DNA of 64,000 nucleotides from Rhodopseudomonas palustris HaA2 (GTDB taxonomy: Bacteria > Pseudomonadota > Alphaproteobacteria > Rhizobiales > Xanthobacteraceae). Below, piece by piece: positions 16,538 through 25,726 of this stretch. Under the pieces are notes generated by a model. It was not told where the DNA came from. It did not search any database and saw nothing but the letters and a program-made list of their open reading frames with translations. A program made the translations under genes and the position numbers. The stretch spans positions 2,728,001 to 2,792,000 of the forward strand of contig NC_007778.1 in the NCBI RefSeq assembly GCF_000013365.1. The letters run 5' to 3'. The stretch's first letter is position 1. Each line of letters starts with the position of its first letter.

Positions 16538-18259
16538 TCAGTTCTTGATGGTGAAGCAGGAGATGTCCGAGCGCTTCAGCTTGCGGCACACCGCTTCGGC
16601 TTCATCGCGACCGAGCCCGGCGAAGCGGGCGCGATACAGCTTGCGATCGCCCTTGGACACCACCGTCTCGGTGAACGGATCGGCCTTGCCGAGCATGCCG
16701 CGGGCCTGATCGCGCGCGGCTTCGAGCCGGGCCTTGGCTTCGCTCTCGCTCTCCAGCGCGCCGACCTGGATGATCCAGCCGGTGTGGGTCACCGACTTGA
16801 TCGCTCCGTTCTGCTGAACCGCGCTGGACGTCGGCGCGGGCGTCGGCTCGACCGCGGCCATCGCCTGGGCGTTCGACGGCGCCACTCGGGATGCCGGCAG
16901 GACGCCGAGGATGCCATTGCCGGTGCCGTGATTGGCCGGCTGCTGCACCAGCTCGGCCCTGGTGATGGCGGCGGTGGAGGTTTCGGCGATCTCGCGGCGG
17001 GCCGGCGGGATGGTGTTGGTCACGGGCGGCGCGGCGACGGCGGAGGCGAGCTTGATCGGCGCCGATTTGACCTGAACGGTCTTCACCCGGACCGGCTTCA
17101 TCGGCTCCGACGACCCCGGGATCAGCGACAGCGGCTTGGTCTCGATCGTGCCGCTGTTAAACGGGCCGGGCTCGGGCTTCTCGGGCCGCGTTGCGATCGC
17201 GCGGGTGATCGGCGCGGGCGGGGCCGGGCGGGCGACCGTCTCGATCGGCTCCGGCGCGGCCGATGCGACCTGAACGGCGCCCTGGACCTGGACGGTCGGC
17301 GATGGGCGGCTGTCCGGCATGTCTTCTGCGACCTGCGTCGACGACGGCGAGCGTTCGACGATCGCAGCGACGGTGCGCCTTGTCGCGCCCTTCTCCAGAT
17401 TTTCAGCGAGCAGGTTGCGCATGATCGCGTCGCGCGAACCACCGCTGCGACCGCCCAGCACAACGCCGACGAGGAAGCGGTTGCCGCGGTGCATCGAGGT
17501 GACGAGGTTGAAGCCTGACGCGCGGGTGTAGCCGGTCTTGATGCCGTCGACGCCTTCGACATTGCCGAGCAGGCGATTGTGATTTCGGATCGACGCGCCA
17601 CGGTAGTTGAACGTGGTGGTGGCGAAGTAGCGGTAATAGCGCGGGAAGCGGTCCTGGATCGCGCGGCCGAGGATCGACTGGTCCCGCGCGGTAGTCACCT
17701 GGTCGTCGTTCGGCAGGCCGTTGGAGTTGCGGTAGACGGTCCGGGACATTCCGAGGGCGCGCGCCTTCCGCGTCATCATCCTGGCAAACTCGGCTTCGCT
17801 GCCGCCGACGGTTTCGGCGATCACCACGGCAGCGTCGTTGGCGGAACGGGTGACGAGGGCCTTGATCGCGTCTTCGACGCGCAGCGTCTGGCCGGGGCGC
17901 AGACCGAGCTTGGTCGGCGCTTGCGACGACGCATGCGCCGACACCTCCATCTCGCTGTCGAGCGACAGCTTGCCCGCCTCCAGCCGCTCGAACAGCAGAT
18001 ACAGCGTCATGATCTTGGTCAGCGACGCGGGATGGCGCACGGCGTCGGGATTGGTCGCGCTCAGCGTGGCGCCGGTATTGGCGTCGACGATGATCGAGGC
18101 GAAGGCCGGATTGTAGCTGTTGCGCTCGACGTGATGTCGACGGTGTTTTCGCCGTGCGTCGGCCGTGTCGGTGGTGGCGATGACCGCGCCCGCGATGGTG
18201 GCCAGACCGAGTACGCATACTCGCAAGACCCGCGAGCTGACATAGGTGTTGCGGTGCAT
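16538..18259 (-). CDS. D-alanyl-D-alanine carboxypeptidase (PBP5/6 type) with SPOR domain
   Basis: This 573-residue protein has a signal peptide (about 1-34, ending TADA), a peptidase S11 domain (about 45-300) with complete penicillin-binding motifs (S79-LTK, S139-A-N, K241-TG), a long Pro/Ala-rich linker (about 310-490) and a C-terminal SPOR domain (about 494-573, GWIIQVGALESESEAKARL). S11 enzymes trim the terminal D-Ala of peptidoglycan pentapeptides; SPOR domains bind denuded septal glycan, so this enzyme probably works at the division site. ATG 18259 is preferred (GGGGA upstream); ATG 18283 is an alternative. Confidence 0.92.
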   Translation of the reverse strand: MHRNTYVSSRVLRVCVLGLATIAGAVIATTDTADARRKHRRHHVERNSYNPAFASIIVDANTGATLSATNPDAVRHPASLTKIMTLYLLFERLEAGKLSLDSEMEVSAHASSQAPTKLGLRPGQTLRVEDAIKALVTRSANDAAVVIAETVGGSEAEFARMMTRKARALGMSRTVYRNSNGLPNDDQVTTARDQSILGRAIQDRFPRYYRYFATTTFNYRGASIRNHNRLLGNVEGVDGIKTGYTRASGFNLVTSMHRGNRFLVGVVLGGRSGGSRDAIMRNLLAENLEKGATRRTVAAIVERSPSSTQVAEDMPDSRPSPTVQVQGAVQVASAAPEPIETVARPAPPAPITRAIATRPEKPEPGPFNSGTIETKPLSLIPGSSEPMKPVRVKTVQVKSAPIKLASAVAAPPVTNTIPPARREIAETSTAAITRAELVQQPANHGTGNGILGVLPASRVAPSNAQAMAAVEPTPAPTSSAVQQNGAIKSVTHTGWIIQVGALESESEAKARLEAARDQARGMLGKADPFTETVVSKGDRKLYRARFAGLGRDEAEAVCRKLKRSDISCFTIKN

Positions 18260-18678
18260 GAACGTCCCCGTCCGATCTTTCATCAATCACCGGACCGTGA
18301 GGCAGAATTATGCCCATCACGGCGGCGACGCCTCCCGGTTCGGCCTCGAGTTCAGCCGCGGAAGCCCAACCCATCGAGTCGAGGACGAGCGGTCGAGATT
18401 AAGCGGCTGAGTTTACGCGGCTTTTTCTCAAGAGCGCGAACAATCAGAGGCAGAGGTTAGGGGAGGCGCGTTTCCAAAAGGTTAAACGTCCGTTGCGGCA
18501 ATCCCGAGGATTTTGGTCAATTGCGCGATGTGACCCCGCGCGTGATGGTGCAGTGCGAGGGGAATCGTCGACGATTCGCGGCGGGGACGCCCGGTCTGGC
18601 GCAGCCGACGATGCCGCCCGACAAGGTCGGAGCGGCTGACCTTCAGGCGATGCGGATAGCGCCGGCGCGGCCGGCAGC
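18260..18678. other. Intergenic region with a 16-bp perfect palindrome
   Basis: These 419 bp separate the starts and stops of two leftward genes. No convincing gene is present. The one clear structure is the palindrome GAATCGTCGACGATTC at 18562-18577, about 100 bp past the stop of the TadE/G-like gene. It lacks a T-tract, so it is not an obvious intrinsic terminator. The promoter of the carboxypeptidase gene presumably lies in the right-to-left path here. Confidence 0.4.
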
Positions 18679-20049
18679 CTATTTGGCGATGCGCAGCTTG
18701 GACAGGGAGGCGCCAATCTGGGCGAACGCGGTGCTGATGCCGGACGCGGTGGTGGTGGCGAAGAAATTGCCGCTGTCGGCGCAATATTTCAGGACTTCCG
18801 ATTCCGGATCACCGTCGGTGTTGACCTGGATGGTGTAGATCACGGTCTTCGTCGTGCTCGCGGCCGATGCGGCGCGGATGTTGTCGCACAGCAGCTTCTG
18901 TCGGGCGTCGACATCCTTCGACCAGCTCGAGCCGTTGCCGTACCAGCGGTCGATCGTGTTCATGCCGTCCGACAGCAGGATGATCGCGTCGGTGTACTTG
19001 TAGTCCGCGTCCTTGGCCGGCGTGTTGAGCGGAGCGCCATCCTGCAACGACATCCACGCCCAGTGCATGCCGATCGGCTGGTTGGTGCCGCCGTTCGGAG
19101 AGAGGGCGTCGATCTTGTCCTTGATCGTCGTCGCGTTACTCGACGAATACGCCGACGTCATCGGCAGGATCTGTTCGGGGCAGGCGCTGTAGTTCGCCGC
19201 GGGAAAGCGTGTCGCCGCCGTCGTCGGCGCATCCTTGGTCGTGTCTGCCGGCTGATCGCGATCGGTGACGCAGCCGCCCCATTGGCTTTGATTGGTCGAG
19301 CTCCAGGTCCGGCCCGCACTTTCGCAGCTCGACTTGGTCGTGAGCCACCACCAATTGCAGCTGCCGGTGGTGTCTTCCCAGTAGTCCCATTTGATCCAGC
19401 TGGCGTTCTTGTTGCTCTTGCCGACGTTGACCATCTGGGCGAACGGAATGATGGAAATATAGAGATCGTCAGCGGTCTGGGCGTTGGCGCGGAGATTGTC
19501 CACCAGCGTCTTGGCTGCAGACTGCATCGCCGGCATCTTGCCGGCGGATGCCATCGACCCGGTGACGTCGAGCGCTATCGCGACGCGCAGCCTCGTACCG
19601 CCCCAGGTCGCGGTGGCGGCGCTGCCGATCCCGAGCGTCGGGAAGCCGAACATGTTCATGAATTCGGTGCTGATATCGCCGGTGCCCTTCAGCAAGACCG
19701 TCGACGAGCCGGTGCTGTCCTTCGCCGTGTAGGTCGCGGTGACGGTGATGTTGGGGGCCTCGGTGTTGTTATAGAGGCTGGCGAAATAGCTCTGCGCCTT
19801 CGCCGACACCTGTCCGGCGGTGATGACGCCGGACGCCAGATCCTTCGACACCATCAGGGCGGCCGAATCGAGCGCCGCCTGCATCGAGGTGCGCGCCTTG
19901 TTGGCGCGGGAATAGTCGATCGCCGCGCCGATGAAGCCGATCATCGGCAGCAGCGCGATCGCGAAGATGATGGCGACGTTGCCTCCGTCCGTCTTGACGA
20001 AACGGCTCGAAACGTCCCTCGACCAAGGGGCTATGGACGTCATCGGCAT
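18679..20049 (-). CDS. TadE/G-like pilus-associated protein with VWA domain
   Basis: This 456-residue protein has an N-terminal prepilin-like hydrophobic segment (about 22-45, GGNVAIIFAIALLPMIGFIGAAIDYSR) typical of TadE/TadG proteins, then a VWA domain starting near residue 150 with LRVAIALDVTGSMAS (DxTxS) and a late DAIILLSDGMNT. An unusual Trp/Cys-rich insertion (about 215-270, including GSCNWWW and GGCVTDRD) lies between. It is probably exported and surface-associated. No other tad genes are nearby. The start at 20049 is one of two adjacent ATGs (other 20043). Confidence 0.87.
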   Translation of the reverse strand: MPMTSIAPWSRDVSSRFVKTDGGNVAIIFAIALLPMIGFIGAAIDYSRANKARTSMQAALDSAALMVSKDLASGVITAGQVSAKAQSYFASLYNNTEAPNITVTATYTAKDSTGSSTVLLKGTGDISTEFMNMFGFPTLGIGSAATATWGGTRLRVAIALDVTGSMASAGKMPAMQSAAKTLVDNLRANAQTADDLYISIIPFAQMVNVGKSNKNASWIKWDYWEDTTGSCNWWWLTTKSSCESAGRTWSSTNQSQWGGCVTDRDQPADTTKDAPTTAATRFPAANYSACPEQILPMTSAYSSSNATTIKDKIDALSPNGGTNQPIGMHWAWMSLQDGAPLNTPAKDADYKYTDAIILLSDGMNTIDRWYGNGSSWSKDVDARQKLLCDNIRAASAASTTKTVIYTIQVNTDGDPESEVLKYCADSGNFFATTTASGISTAFAQIGASLSKLRIAK

Positions 20050-20515
20050 CTTGCGAAATCCCGGCCTGATGAGAAGATGGCCGGGATGTTCCATTCTACC
20101 ACTGAACGGCGAGTAAAGCCGATCTTCGAAACTCGCTAAATTGCGTGCTAAATGCTCCGGGAGCCGCGCCAGGGTAAATCCCCGGCAAACGGCGCGGCCT
20201 GAATTGCGGACGAATCGGGAAGGGTGGGTTAACCGTCGACGTTCCGGTGGGCGGAACGCTGTTTGGACAACCTCCGGAATTTACGCGCTTGCGGCGCACG
20301 GCGTGTCGACCCATATTTGCGGTACCCGGTCCTGTCGGATCGGCCCGCCGGGGTGGCGGACAGCCGGAGCTGAATCGTCGATCACATTTTGTGCGCGCTG
20401 CGGTTCCGGTAAAGATGAGTTCCCTGGGGATTCGAATACCTGAGCCATGCTGCAACGATTTTCATCTTTCGACTCCGTCCCCGCGTCCGTCGGGCTATCG
20501 TATCGTGCGACCCGC
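20050..20515. promoter_or_regulatory. Divergent leader region with hairpin over the TadE/G gene start
   Basis: This spacer separates the leftward TadE/G-like gene from clpS. An inverted repeat, ATCCCGGCC at 20058-20066 and GGCCGGGAT at 20079-20087 (9 bp, 12-nt loop), begins 8 bp upstream of the leftward ATG and covers the most likely ribosome site on that transcript. The part nearest clpS (from 20447) stays open in the clpS frame and may be an N-terminal extension instead of leader. Confidence 0.45.
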
Positions 20516-20845
20516 ATGGCGGGCGACGGCGGCCGTGCCGGCAGCGGCAGCCCGACGACGTCGGTCATCACCAAGGTCAAGCCGAAGACCAAGCGGCCGA
20601 ACCTGTATCGCGTTCTGATTCTGAACGACGACTACACGCCGATGGAATTCGTCGTTCATGTGCTGGAAAAGTTCTTCCAGATGGATATCGAGGCCGCGAC
20701 CAAGGTGATGTTGCACGTGCATCATCACGGTATCGGCGAGTGCGGCGTGTTCACTTACGAGATCGCCGAGACGAAAGTGACGCAGGTGATGGACTTCGCG
20801 CGAAAGCACCAGCATCCCCTGCAATGCGTGATGGAAAAGAAATAG
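20516..20845 (+). CDS. clpS: ATP-dependent Clp protease adaptor ClpS
   Basis: This 109-residue adaptor delivers N-degron substrates to ClpAP. The core (about 28-109) has [20 protein letters not shown], which holds the N-degron pocket (Asn-Asp and Met), and [13 protein letters not shown], which holds the conserved His. The N-terminal 25 residues are the flexible tail that enters ClpA. The ATG at 20516 gives a typical length; an ATG at 20447 would add 23 residues and cannot be excluded because neither site has a strong ribosome site. clpA follows 196 bp downstream. Confidence 0.94.
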   Translation: MAGDGGRAGSGSPTTSVITKVKPKTKRPNLYRVLILNDDYTPMEFVVHVLEKFFQMDIEAATKVMLHVHHHGIGECGVFTYEIAETKVTQVMDFARKHQHPLQCVMEKK

Positions 20846-21041
20846 GCGGGGTGAGGTCGCCGAACCCGGAACGGCTCTTGCATCGTTTCTGCTAGCGGGT
20901 TTTCCCGGACTTGCTTGGTGTGCTGCCCGACGGGGAAGGAACGGGGCTTTCGTCGGCGGGTTGCGACACTATATGTCGAAAGGTTGTTGTTGCGCGACGT
21001 TGCAGCGGCGATCATGATGAGCGGGGGCCACAGAGGACGAG

Positions 21042-23447
21042 ATGCCGACATTTTCGCAAAGCCTTGAGCAATCCCTCCACCGCGCGCTCGCGATCGCCAA
21101 CGAGCGACATCATCAATACGCCACGCTCGAGCATCTCCTGCTCTCTCTGGTCGACGATTCGGATGCGGCCGCGGTGATGCGCGCCTGCAGCGTCGATCTC
21201 GACAAGCTGCGCGCGAGCCTGGTGAACTACCTCGAAACCGAGTTCGAGAATCTCGTCACCGACGGTTCCGAAGACGCCAAGCCGACCGCCGGTTTCCAGC
21301 GCGTGATCCAGCGCGCGGTGATCCATGTGCAGTCGTCGGGGCGGGAAGAGGTGACCGGCGCCAATGTGCTGATCGCGATCTTCGCCGAACGCGAGAGCCA
21401 CGCCGCGTACTTCCTGCAGGAGCAGGACATGACGCGCTACGACGCGGTCAACTACATCAGCCACGGCATCGCCAAGCGCCCCGGCGTGTCCGAGGCGCGG
21501 CCGGTGCGCGGCGTCGACGAAGAGACCGAGACCAAGAGCGGCGAAGATTCCAAGAAGAAGGGCGACGCGCTCGAGACCTATTGCGTCAATCTCAACAAGA
21601 AGGCGCGCGACGGTAAGATCGATCCGGTGATCGGGCGCAACGCCGAAATCAACCGCGCCATCCAGGTGCTGTGCCGCCGGCAGAAGAACAACCCGCTGTT
21701 CGTCGGCGAAGCCGGCGTCGGCAAGACCGCGATCGCCGAAGGCCTCGCCAAGCGCATCGTCGACTCGGAAGTGCCGGAAGTGCTCGCCGCAGCCACCGTG
21801 TTCTCGCTCGACATGGGCACGCTGCTCGCCGGCACGCGCTATCGCGGCGACTTCGAGGAGCGTCTGAAGCAGGTGCTCAAGGAGCTCGAAGCGCATCCGA
21901 ACGCGATCCTGTTCATTGACGAGATCCACACCGTGATCGGCGCCGGCGCGACCTCCGGTGGCGCGATGGATGCCTCGAATCTACTCAAGCCTGCCTTGGC
22001 TTCAGGCACGATCCGCTGCATGGGCTCGACGACTTACAAAGAATACCGGCAGCACTTCGAGAAGGACCGCGCGCTGGTGCGGCGTTTCCAGAAGATCGAC
22101 GTCAACGAGCCGACGGTCGAAGACGCGATCGCGATCCTCAAGGGCCTCAAGCCGTATTTCGAGGACTATCACAAGCTCAAATACACCAACGAGGCGATCG
22201 AATCGGCCGTCGAACTGTCGTCGCGCTACATCCATGACCGGAAGTTGCCGGACAAGGCCATCGACGTGATCGACGAATCCGGCGCGGCGCAGATGCTGGT
22301 GGCGGAGAACAAGCGCAAGAAGACCATCGGCATCAAGGAAATCGAGGCCACGGTCGCGACCATGGCGCGGATCCCGCCGAAGAGCGTGTCGAAGGATGAT
22401 GCAGAGGTGCTGAAGCACCTCGAAACCACCCTGAAGCGCGTGGTGTTCGGCCAGGACAAGGCGATCGAGTCGCTGTCCGCCTCCATCAAGCTCGCCCGTG
22501 CGGGCCTGCGCGAACCGGAGAAGCCGATCGGCTGCTACCTGTTTTCGGGCCCGACCGGCGTCGGCAAGACCGAGGTTGCCAAGCAACTGGCCTCGACGCT
22601 CGGCGTCGAGCTGCTGCGCTTCGACATGTCGGAATACATGGAGCGCCACACCGTCTCGCGCCTGATCGGCGCGCCGCCCGGCTATGTCGGCTTCGATCAG
22701 GGCGGCCTGCTGACCGACGGCGTCGACCAGCATCCGCATTGCGTCGTGCTGCTCGACGAAATCGAGAAGGCGCATCCCGATCTGTACAACGTGCTGCTGC
22801 AGATCATGGATCACGGCCGGCTGACCGACCACAACGGCAAGCAGGTCAATTTCCGCAACGTCATCCTGATCATGACGACCAATGCCGGCGCCGCCGATCT
22901 GGCGCGGCAGGCATTCGGCTTCACCCGCAACAAGCGGGAAGGCGACGACCACGAGGCGATCAACCGGCAGTTCGCGCCGGAGTTCCGCAACCGTCTCGAT
23001 GCGATCGTGTCGTTCGCGCATCTCAATGCCGATGTCATCGGCATGGTGGTCGAGAAGTTCGTGCTGCAGCTCGAGGCGCAACTCGCCGATCGCGACGTCA
23101 CCATCGAGCTGACCGACGAGGCCAAGGCCTGGCTGGTGCAGCACGGCTATGACGAGCAGATGGGCGCGCGGCCGATGTCGCGGGTGATCCAGGAGCACAT
23201 CAAGAAGCCGTTGGCCGACGAGGTGCTGTTCGGCCAGCTCAAGGGCGGTGGCCACGTCAAGGTGGTGCTGGTCAAGGACGAGGCGGTCGCCGGCGTCGAG
23301 CTGGAGAAGATCGCCTTCGAATTCCTCGACGGCCCGGTGACGCCGAAGCCCGAAAATCTGCCCAACGCGCGCAAGCGCGGCGCGGCCCGCAAGCCCAAGC
23401 CGGGCGGCCCGAAGGGATCGGCGAAGGATCCCTTGGTCAAGGCCTGA
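21042..23447 (+). CDS. clpA: ATP-dependent Clp protease ATP-binding subunit ClpA
   Basis: This 801-residue AAA+ unfoldase has an N-terminal repeat domain that docks ClpS (about 1-145, starting MPTFSQSLEQSLHRAL), a first ATPase module with GEAGVGKTA and sensor/Walker B LFIDEIH, and a second with GPTGVGKTE and VVLLDEIEKAH. The C-terminal D2-small domain ends in a Lys/Pro-rich tail. It feeds unfolded substrates into ClpP in the cytoplasm. GAGGACGAG precedes the ATG. The clpS-clpA pair is the conserved bacterial arrangement; clpP is not in the window. Confidence 0.97.
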   Translation: MPTFSQSLEQSLHRALAIANERHHQYATLEHLLLSLVDDSDAAAVMRACSVDLDKLRASLVNYLETEFENLVTDGSEDAKPTAGFQRVIQRAVIHVQSSGREEVTGANVLIAIFAERESHAAYFLQEQDMTRYDAVNYISHGIAKRPGVSEARPVRGVDEETETKSGEDSKKKGDALETYCVNLNKKARDGKIDPVIGRNAEINRAIQVLCRRQKNNPLFVGEAGVGKTAIAEGLAKRIVDSEVPEVLAAATVFSLDMGTLLAGTRYRGDFEERLKQVLKELEAHPNAILFIDEIHTVIGAGATSGGAMDASNLLKPALASGTIRCMGSTTYKEYRQHFEKDRALVRRFQKIDVNEPTVEDAIAILKGLKPYFEDYHKLKYTNEAIESAVELSSRYIHDRKLPDKAIDVIDESGAAQMLVAENKRKKTIGIKEIEATVATMARIPPKSVSKDDAEVLKHLETTLKRVVFGQDKAIESLSASIKLARAGLREPEKPIGCYLFSGPTGVGKTEVAKQLASTLGVELLRFDMSEYMERHTVSRLIGAPPGYVGFDQGGLLTDGVDQHPHCVVLLDEIEKAHPDLYNVLLQIMDHGRLTDHNGKQVNFRNVILIMTTNAGAADLARQAFGFTRNKREGDDHEAINRQFAPEFRNRLDAIVSFAHLNADVIGMVVEKFVLQLEAQLADRDVTIELTDEAKAWLVQHGYDEQMGARPMSRVIQEHIKKPLADEVLFGQLKGGGHVKVVLVKDEAVAGVELEKIAFEFLDGPVTPKPENLPNARKRGAARKPKPGGPKGSAKDPLVKA

Positions 23448-23473
23448 GCGGACTACGCTTGATCAATTGAACG

Positions 23474-23501
23474 AGGCCGGCGAGCGATCGCCGGCCTTTT
23501 T
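23474..23501 (+). terminator. Rho-independent terminator after clpA
   Basis: A perfect 10-bp stem (AGGCCGGCGA at 23474-23483, TCGCCGGCCT at 23488-23497) has a GCGA tetraloop and runs into TTTTT. It lies 27 bp past the clpA stop. Confidence 0.9.
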
Positions 23502-23515
23502 CGTTTGGGGCGAGT

Positions 23516-23642
23516 CGTCATCCTGAGGTGCGAGCACAGCGAGCCTCGAAGGATGCGGCGGCGAGGACGGCATTTGCGGCCCATCCTTCGAGGCCCGTCG
23601 AGCCGCGCTGTGGCGCGGCTCGACGGGCACCTCAGGATGACG
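23516..23642. repeat. Dispersed palindromic repeat, family 1, copy a
   Basis: The 127-bp element is bounded by a perfect 16-bp inverted repeat: CGTCATCCTGAGGTGC at the left and GCACCTCAGGATGACG at the right. An inner inverted pair, CCTCGAAGGATG and CATCCTTCGAGG, lies inside. Three other copies occur in this window (34927, 38706, 50293), all intergenic. The family is familiar from Bradyrhizobium and Rhodopseudomonas chromosomes. It sits in the convergent gap after clpA. Confidence 0.88.
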
Positions 23643-23682
23643 TTGAGACTCGTGGCGAGGGTTGATGAAGAATTCCGTCTAA

Positions 23683-25608
23683 TTACTTCGCCGGCGCCGG
23701 TGCCGGCGCCTGCGGTGGATCGCCTTCCGGCGCGATCATCGCCCAGCCATAGGCTTTCAGTTTGCCGCGGCCGAGCGGCAGCACCATGGTGCCGAACACC
23801 GGCGTGCTGCTGCCGAGCGTGCCGCGATAGGGCGCCGGGATTTCGTCGGTGCGGGCGAATTCGTCGGTCGACCACACCACCAGCGTGCCGGATTGCTTCA
23901 GCCGTTGCGGCGTGATCCACGGGCTCTTGGCGAAGTCGGCATCGATGAACACCGATGGTCGCGGCGAGGCGTCGAATGCGACGAAGCCGGCTTGGCGGGC
24001 ACTCCCGGTGACGCTATCGAGCGGCCGGGTGGTCCGGCTTCTCCACGCCGCCTGCATCGCCTGCGACAGCGCGCGAGCCGGATACAGCTCGGTCGGCGGC
24101 GGGCCGTCACCATAGGCTCTGGCGTAGATCGATGCCGTGGTGGCGATCGGAACGCCCACCAGCACCAGCAGCCACGCCACCACCGCGAGGCGCGGGGCGC
24201 GTAGCACCAGCCGCCGCGGCAGCAGCAGGAGCAGCGCCAGCCCCGATAGCGGCACCAGCGCACTGCCGGTGTAGGCGCCGATCGTGAACCAGTCCGGCAC
24301 GCTGCCGACCGCAACCAGCATCGACGGCACGAAGGCGGCGGCGAGGATCAGCGAGCGATCGAAGCTGCTCGGCGTGTCGAGCTCGATCGTTGCGGGGGCG
24401 CCCTGCAGCGGCAGTCGCGGCAGCACCGCCAGCACCGCGATCAGGATCAGCCCAGCGTGCAGCCCGACCTGGCCGAACACGAAGGCGAAGGCCGCGCCGA
24501 TCCGTGGCAGCAAATCGGCCGACGCGCCCGCTGCGGCGGACGCCGATGCATTCGCCTGACCGAGCCAGATCAGATGCGGCAGCAACACGACAAAGCACAC
24601 CACCGCGGCGATCGGCGGGCCCAGCGTCCCCAACTGCCGGCGACCCTCGCGCGTCAGCAGCAGATGGCCGAGCAGCACCAGGATCAGGGCGAAGCCGGCG
24701 TGATTGGCATTGCCCAGCAGCGCGCAGACGACGCCGAGGCCGATCCAGCTCGACCGCGCTTGCCCGAGCACCGCCTGCCGATACAGCAGCACCGCCGCGA
24801 CCGTCAGCGGCAGGCCGGCGATGGCGGGATCATAGCCGGTGACCTGCGGGCCGAAGCAGCCGATCAGGATCGTCAGCGCGACCGCCAGCGTCGCACCGGC
24901 TGCGCCGACGATGCCAGCGCCGAGCCGCCACAGCAGCACCAGCGTCGCCAGCGCTGAGCCGATCGAGAGCAGGAGCTGCGATCCGCTCCACCCGCCGGTC
25001 AGCAGCGAGGCGATCTCGGTCAGCCAGGGCGCCAGCGGCGGATACTTCCAAGTGCCCGCCTGCAGTTCCTTACCGAACAGCGCCATCTCGTAGCTGATCG
25101 CCGGCAGGCTCGGGAAGCTGAAGGCTGTGACGAACCACAGCCCGCCATAGATGCCGAGAATCCACAGCAACAGCCGCCGCGGCTCGCCGCGCAGGATCTG
25201 CAGCACCACGTCGCAGGCGCGCAGCAGCAGACCGGGGGCCGCACCCCCGGGCATCGTGACCGCAACGGCGTCAGGTGACGGTGGTGCAGTCGGCTGACCG
25301 GGCGATGTCTTCGAACTGGATGGCTTCGGCGGCGCTGTGGGCCGCTTTGAAACGTGGGGAGCCGGGCGGGGCGGCGCGCCCTTCGTCTCGACGGCGGGCG
25401 TCGGGGGAGCGACCGGAGCGGGCGCAGTGACCGGGGTCGTGGCGGTCTCGGCAGCCAGATCGGAGCCGGCCGAATTCGCGGCCGCAGCCGGACGCGCGCC
25501 GCTCTTGCCGCCCTGGCGCTTCTTGTTCGGCCGACGGTATTTCGACGTGTTCCTGGGCTGCTTGCGCTTGATGGTGCGTCGTCCTCTGCAGATCGGCGAC
25601 GCTGCCAT
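23683..25608 (-). CDS. GT39-like polytopic glycosyltransferase with basic, Pro-rich N terminus
   Basis: This 641-residue protein has a Lys/Arg-rich start followed by an Ala/Pro-rich disordered stretch (about 1-125), then about eleven membrane helices (about 145-520) and a C-terminal extramembrane domain ending in an APAPAPAK tail. After the first helix the loop LPAISYEMALFGKELQAGTWKYPPLAPW resembles the acidic/aromatic first periplasmic loop of GT39/PMT and ArnT-like enzymes, which use polyprenyl-phosphate sugars. Acceptor and donor are unknown. The N-terminal extension may in part be an over-long start, but no better in-frame ATG with a ribosome site is visible. Confidence 0.8.
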   Translation of the reverse strand: MAASPICRGRRTIKRKQPRNTSKYRRPNKKRQGGKSGARPAAAANSAGSDLAAETATTPVTAPAPVAPPTPAVETKGAPPRPAPHVSKRPTAPPKPSSSKTSPGQPTAPPSPDAVAVTMPGGAAPGLLLRACDVVLQILRGEPRRLLLWILGIYGGLWFVTAFSFPSLPAISYEMALFGKELQAGTWKYPPLAPWLTEIASLLTGGWSGSQLLLSIGSALATLVLLWRLGAGIVGAAGATLAVALTILIGCFGPQVTGYDPAIAGLPLTVAAVLLYRQAVLGQARSSWIGLGVVCALLGNANHAGFALILVLLGHLLLTREGRRQLGTLGPPIAAVVCFVVLLPHLIWLGQANASASAAAGASADLLPRIGAAFAFVFGQVGLHAGLILIAVLAVLPRLPLQGAPATIELDTPSSFDRSLILAAAFVPSMLVAVGSVPDWFTIGAYTGSALVPLSGLALLLLLPRRLVLRAPRLAVVAWLLVLVGVPIATTASIYARAYGDGPPPTELYPARALSQAMQAAWRSRTTRPLDSVTGSARQAGFVAFDASPRPSVFIDADFAKSPWITPQRLKQSGTLVVWSTDEFARTDEIPAPYRGTLGSSTPVFGTMVLPLGRGKLKAYGWAMIAPEGDPPQAPAPAPAK

Positions 25609-25726
25609 CGAAGGCCGGGCCGATCATGAAGTCAGGACCGACGTTGTAGTCCATCCGGCCGCCGAGGCAATTGCCGGAAAGGCGACTTGCGGAGAACCGG
25701 ATACTGCGGCGGCGCGCGCCGGCCGC

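Noticed and set aside
22002-23255. Long open frame antisense to clpA
   Set aside because: ClpA is certain on the other strand. The antisense translation is Arg/Asp/Leu/His-rich with no family pattern, as expected for a mirror frame in high-GC DNA.
23516-23642. CRISPR array
   Set aside because: The repeats here and at 34927, 38706 and 50293 are isolated palindromes kilobases apart with no regular spacers or cas genes.
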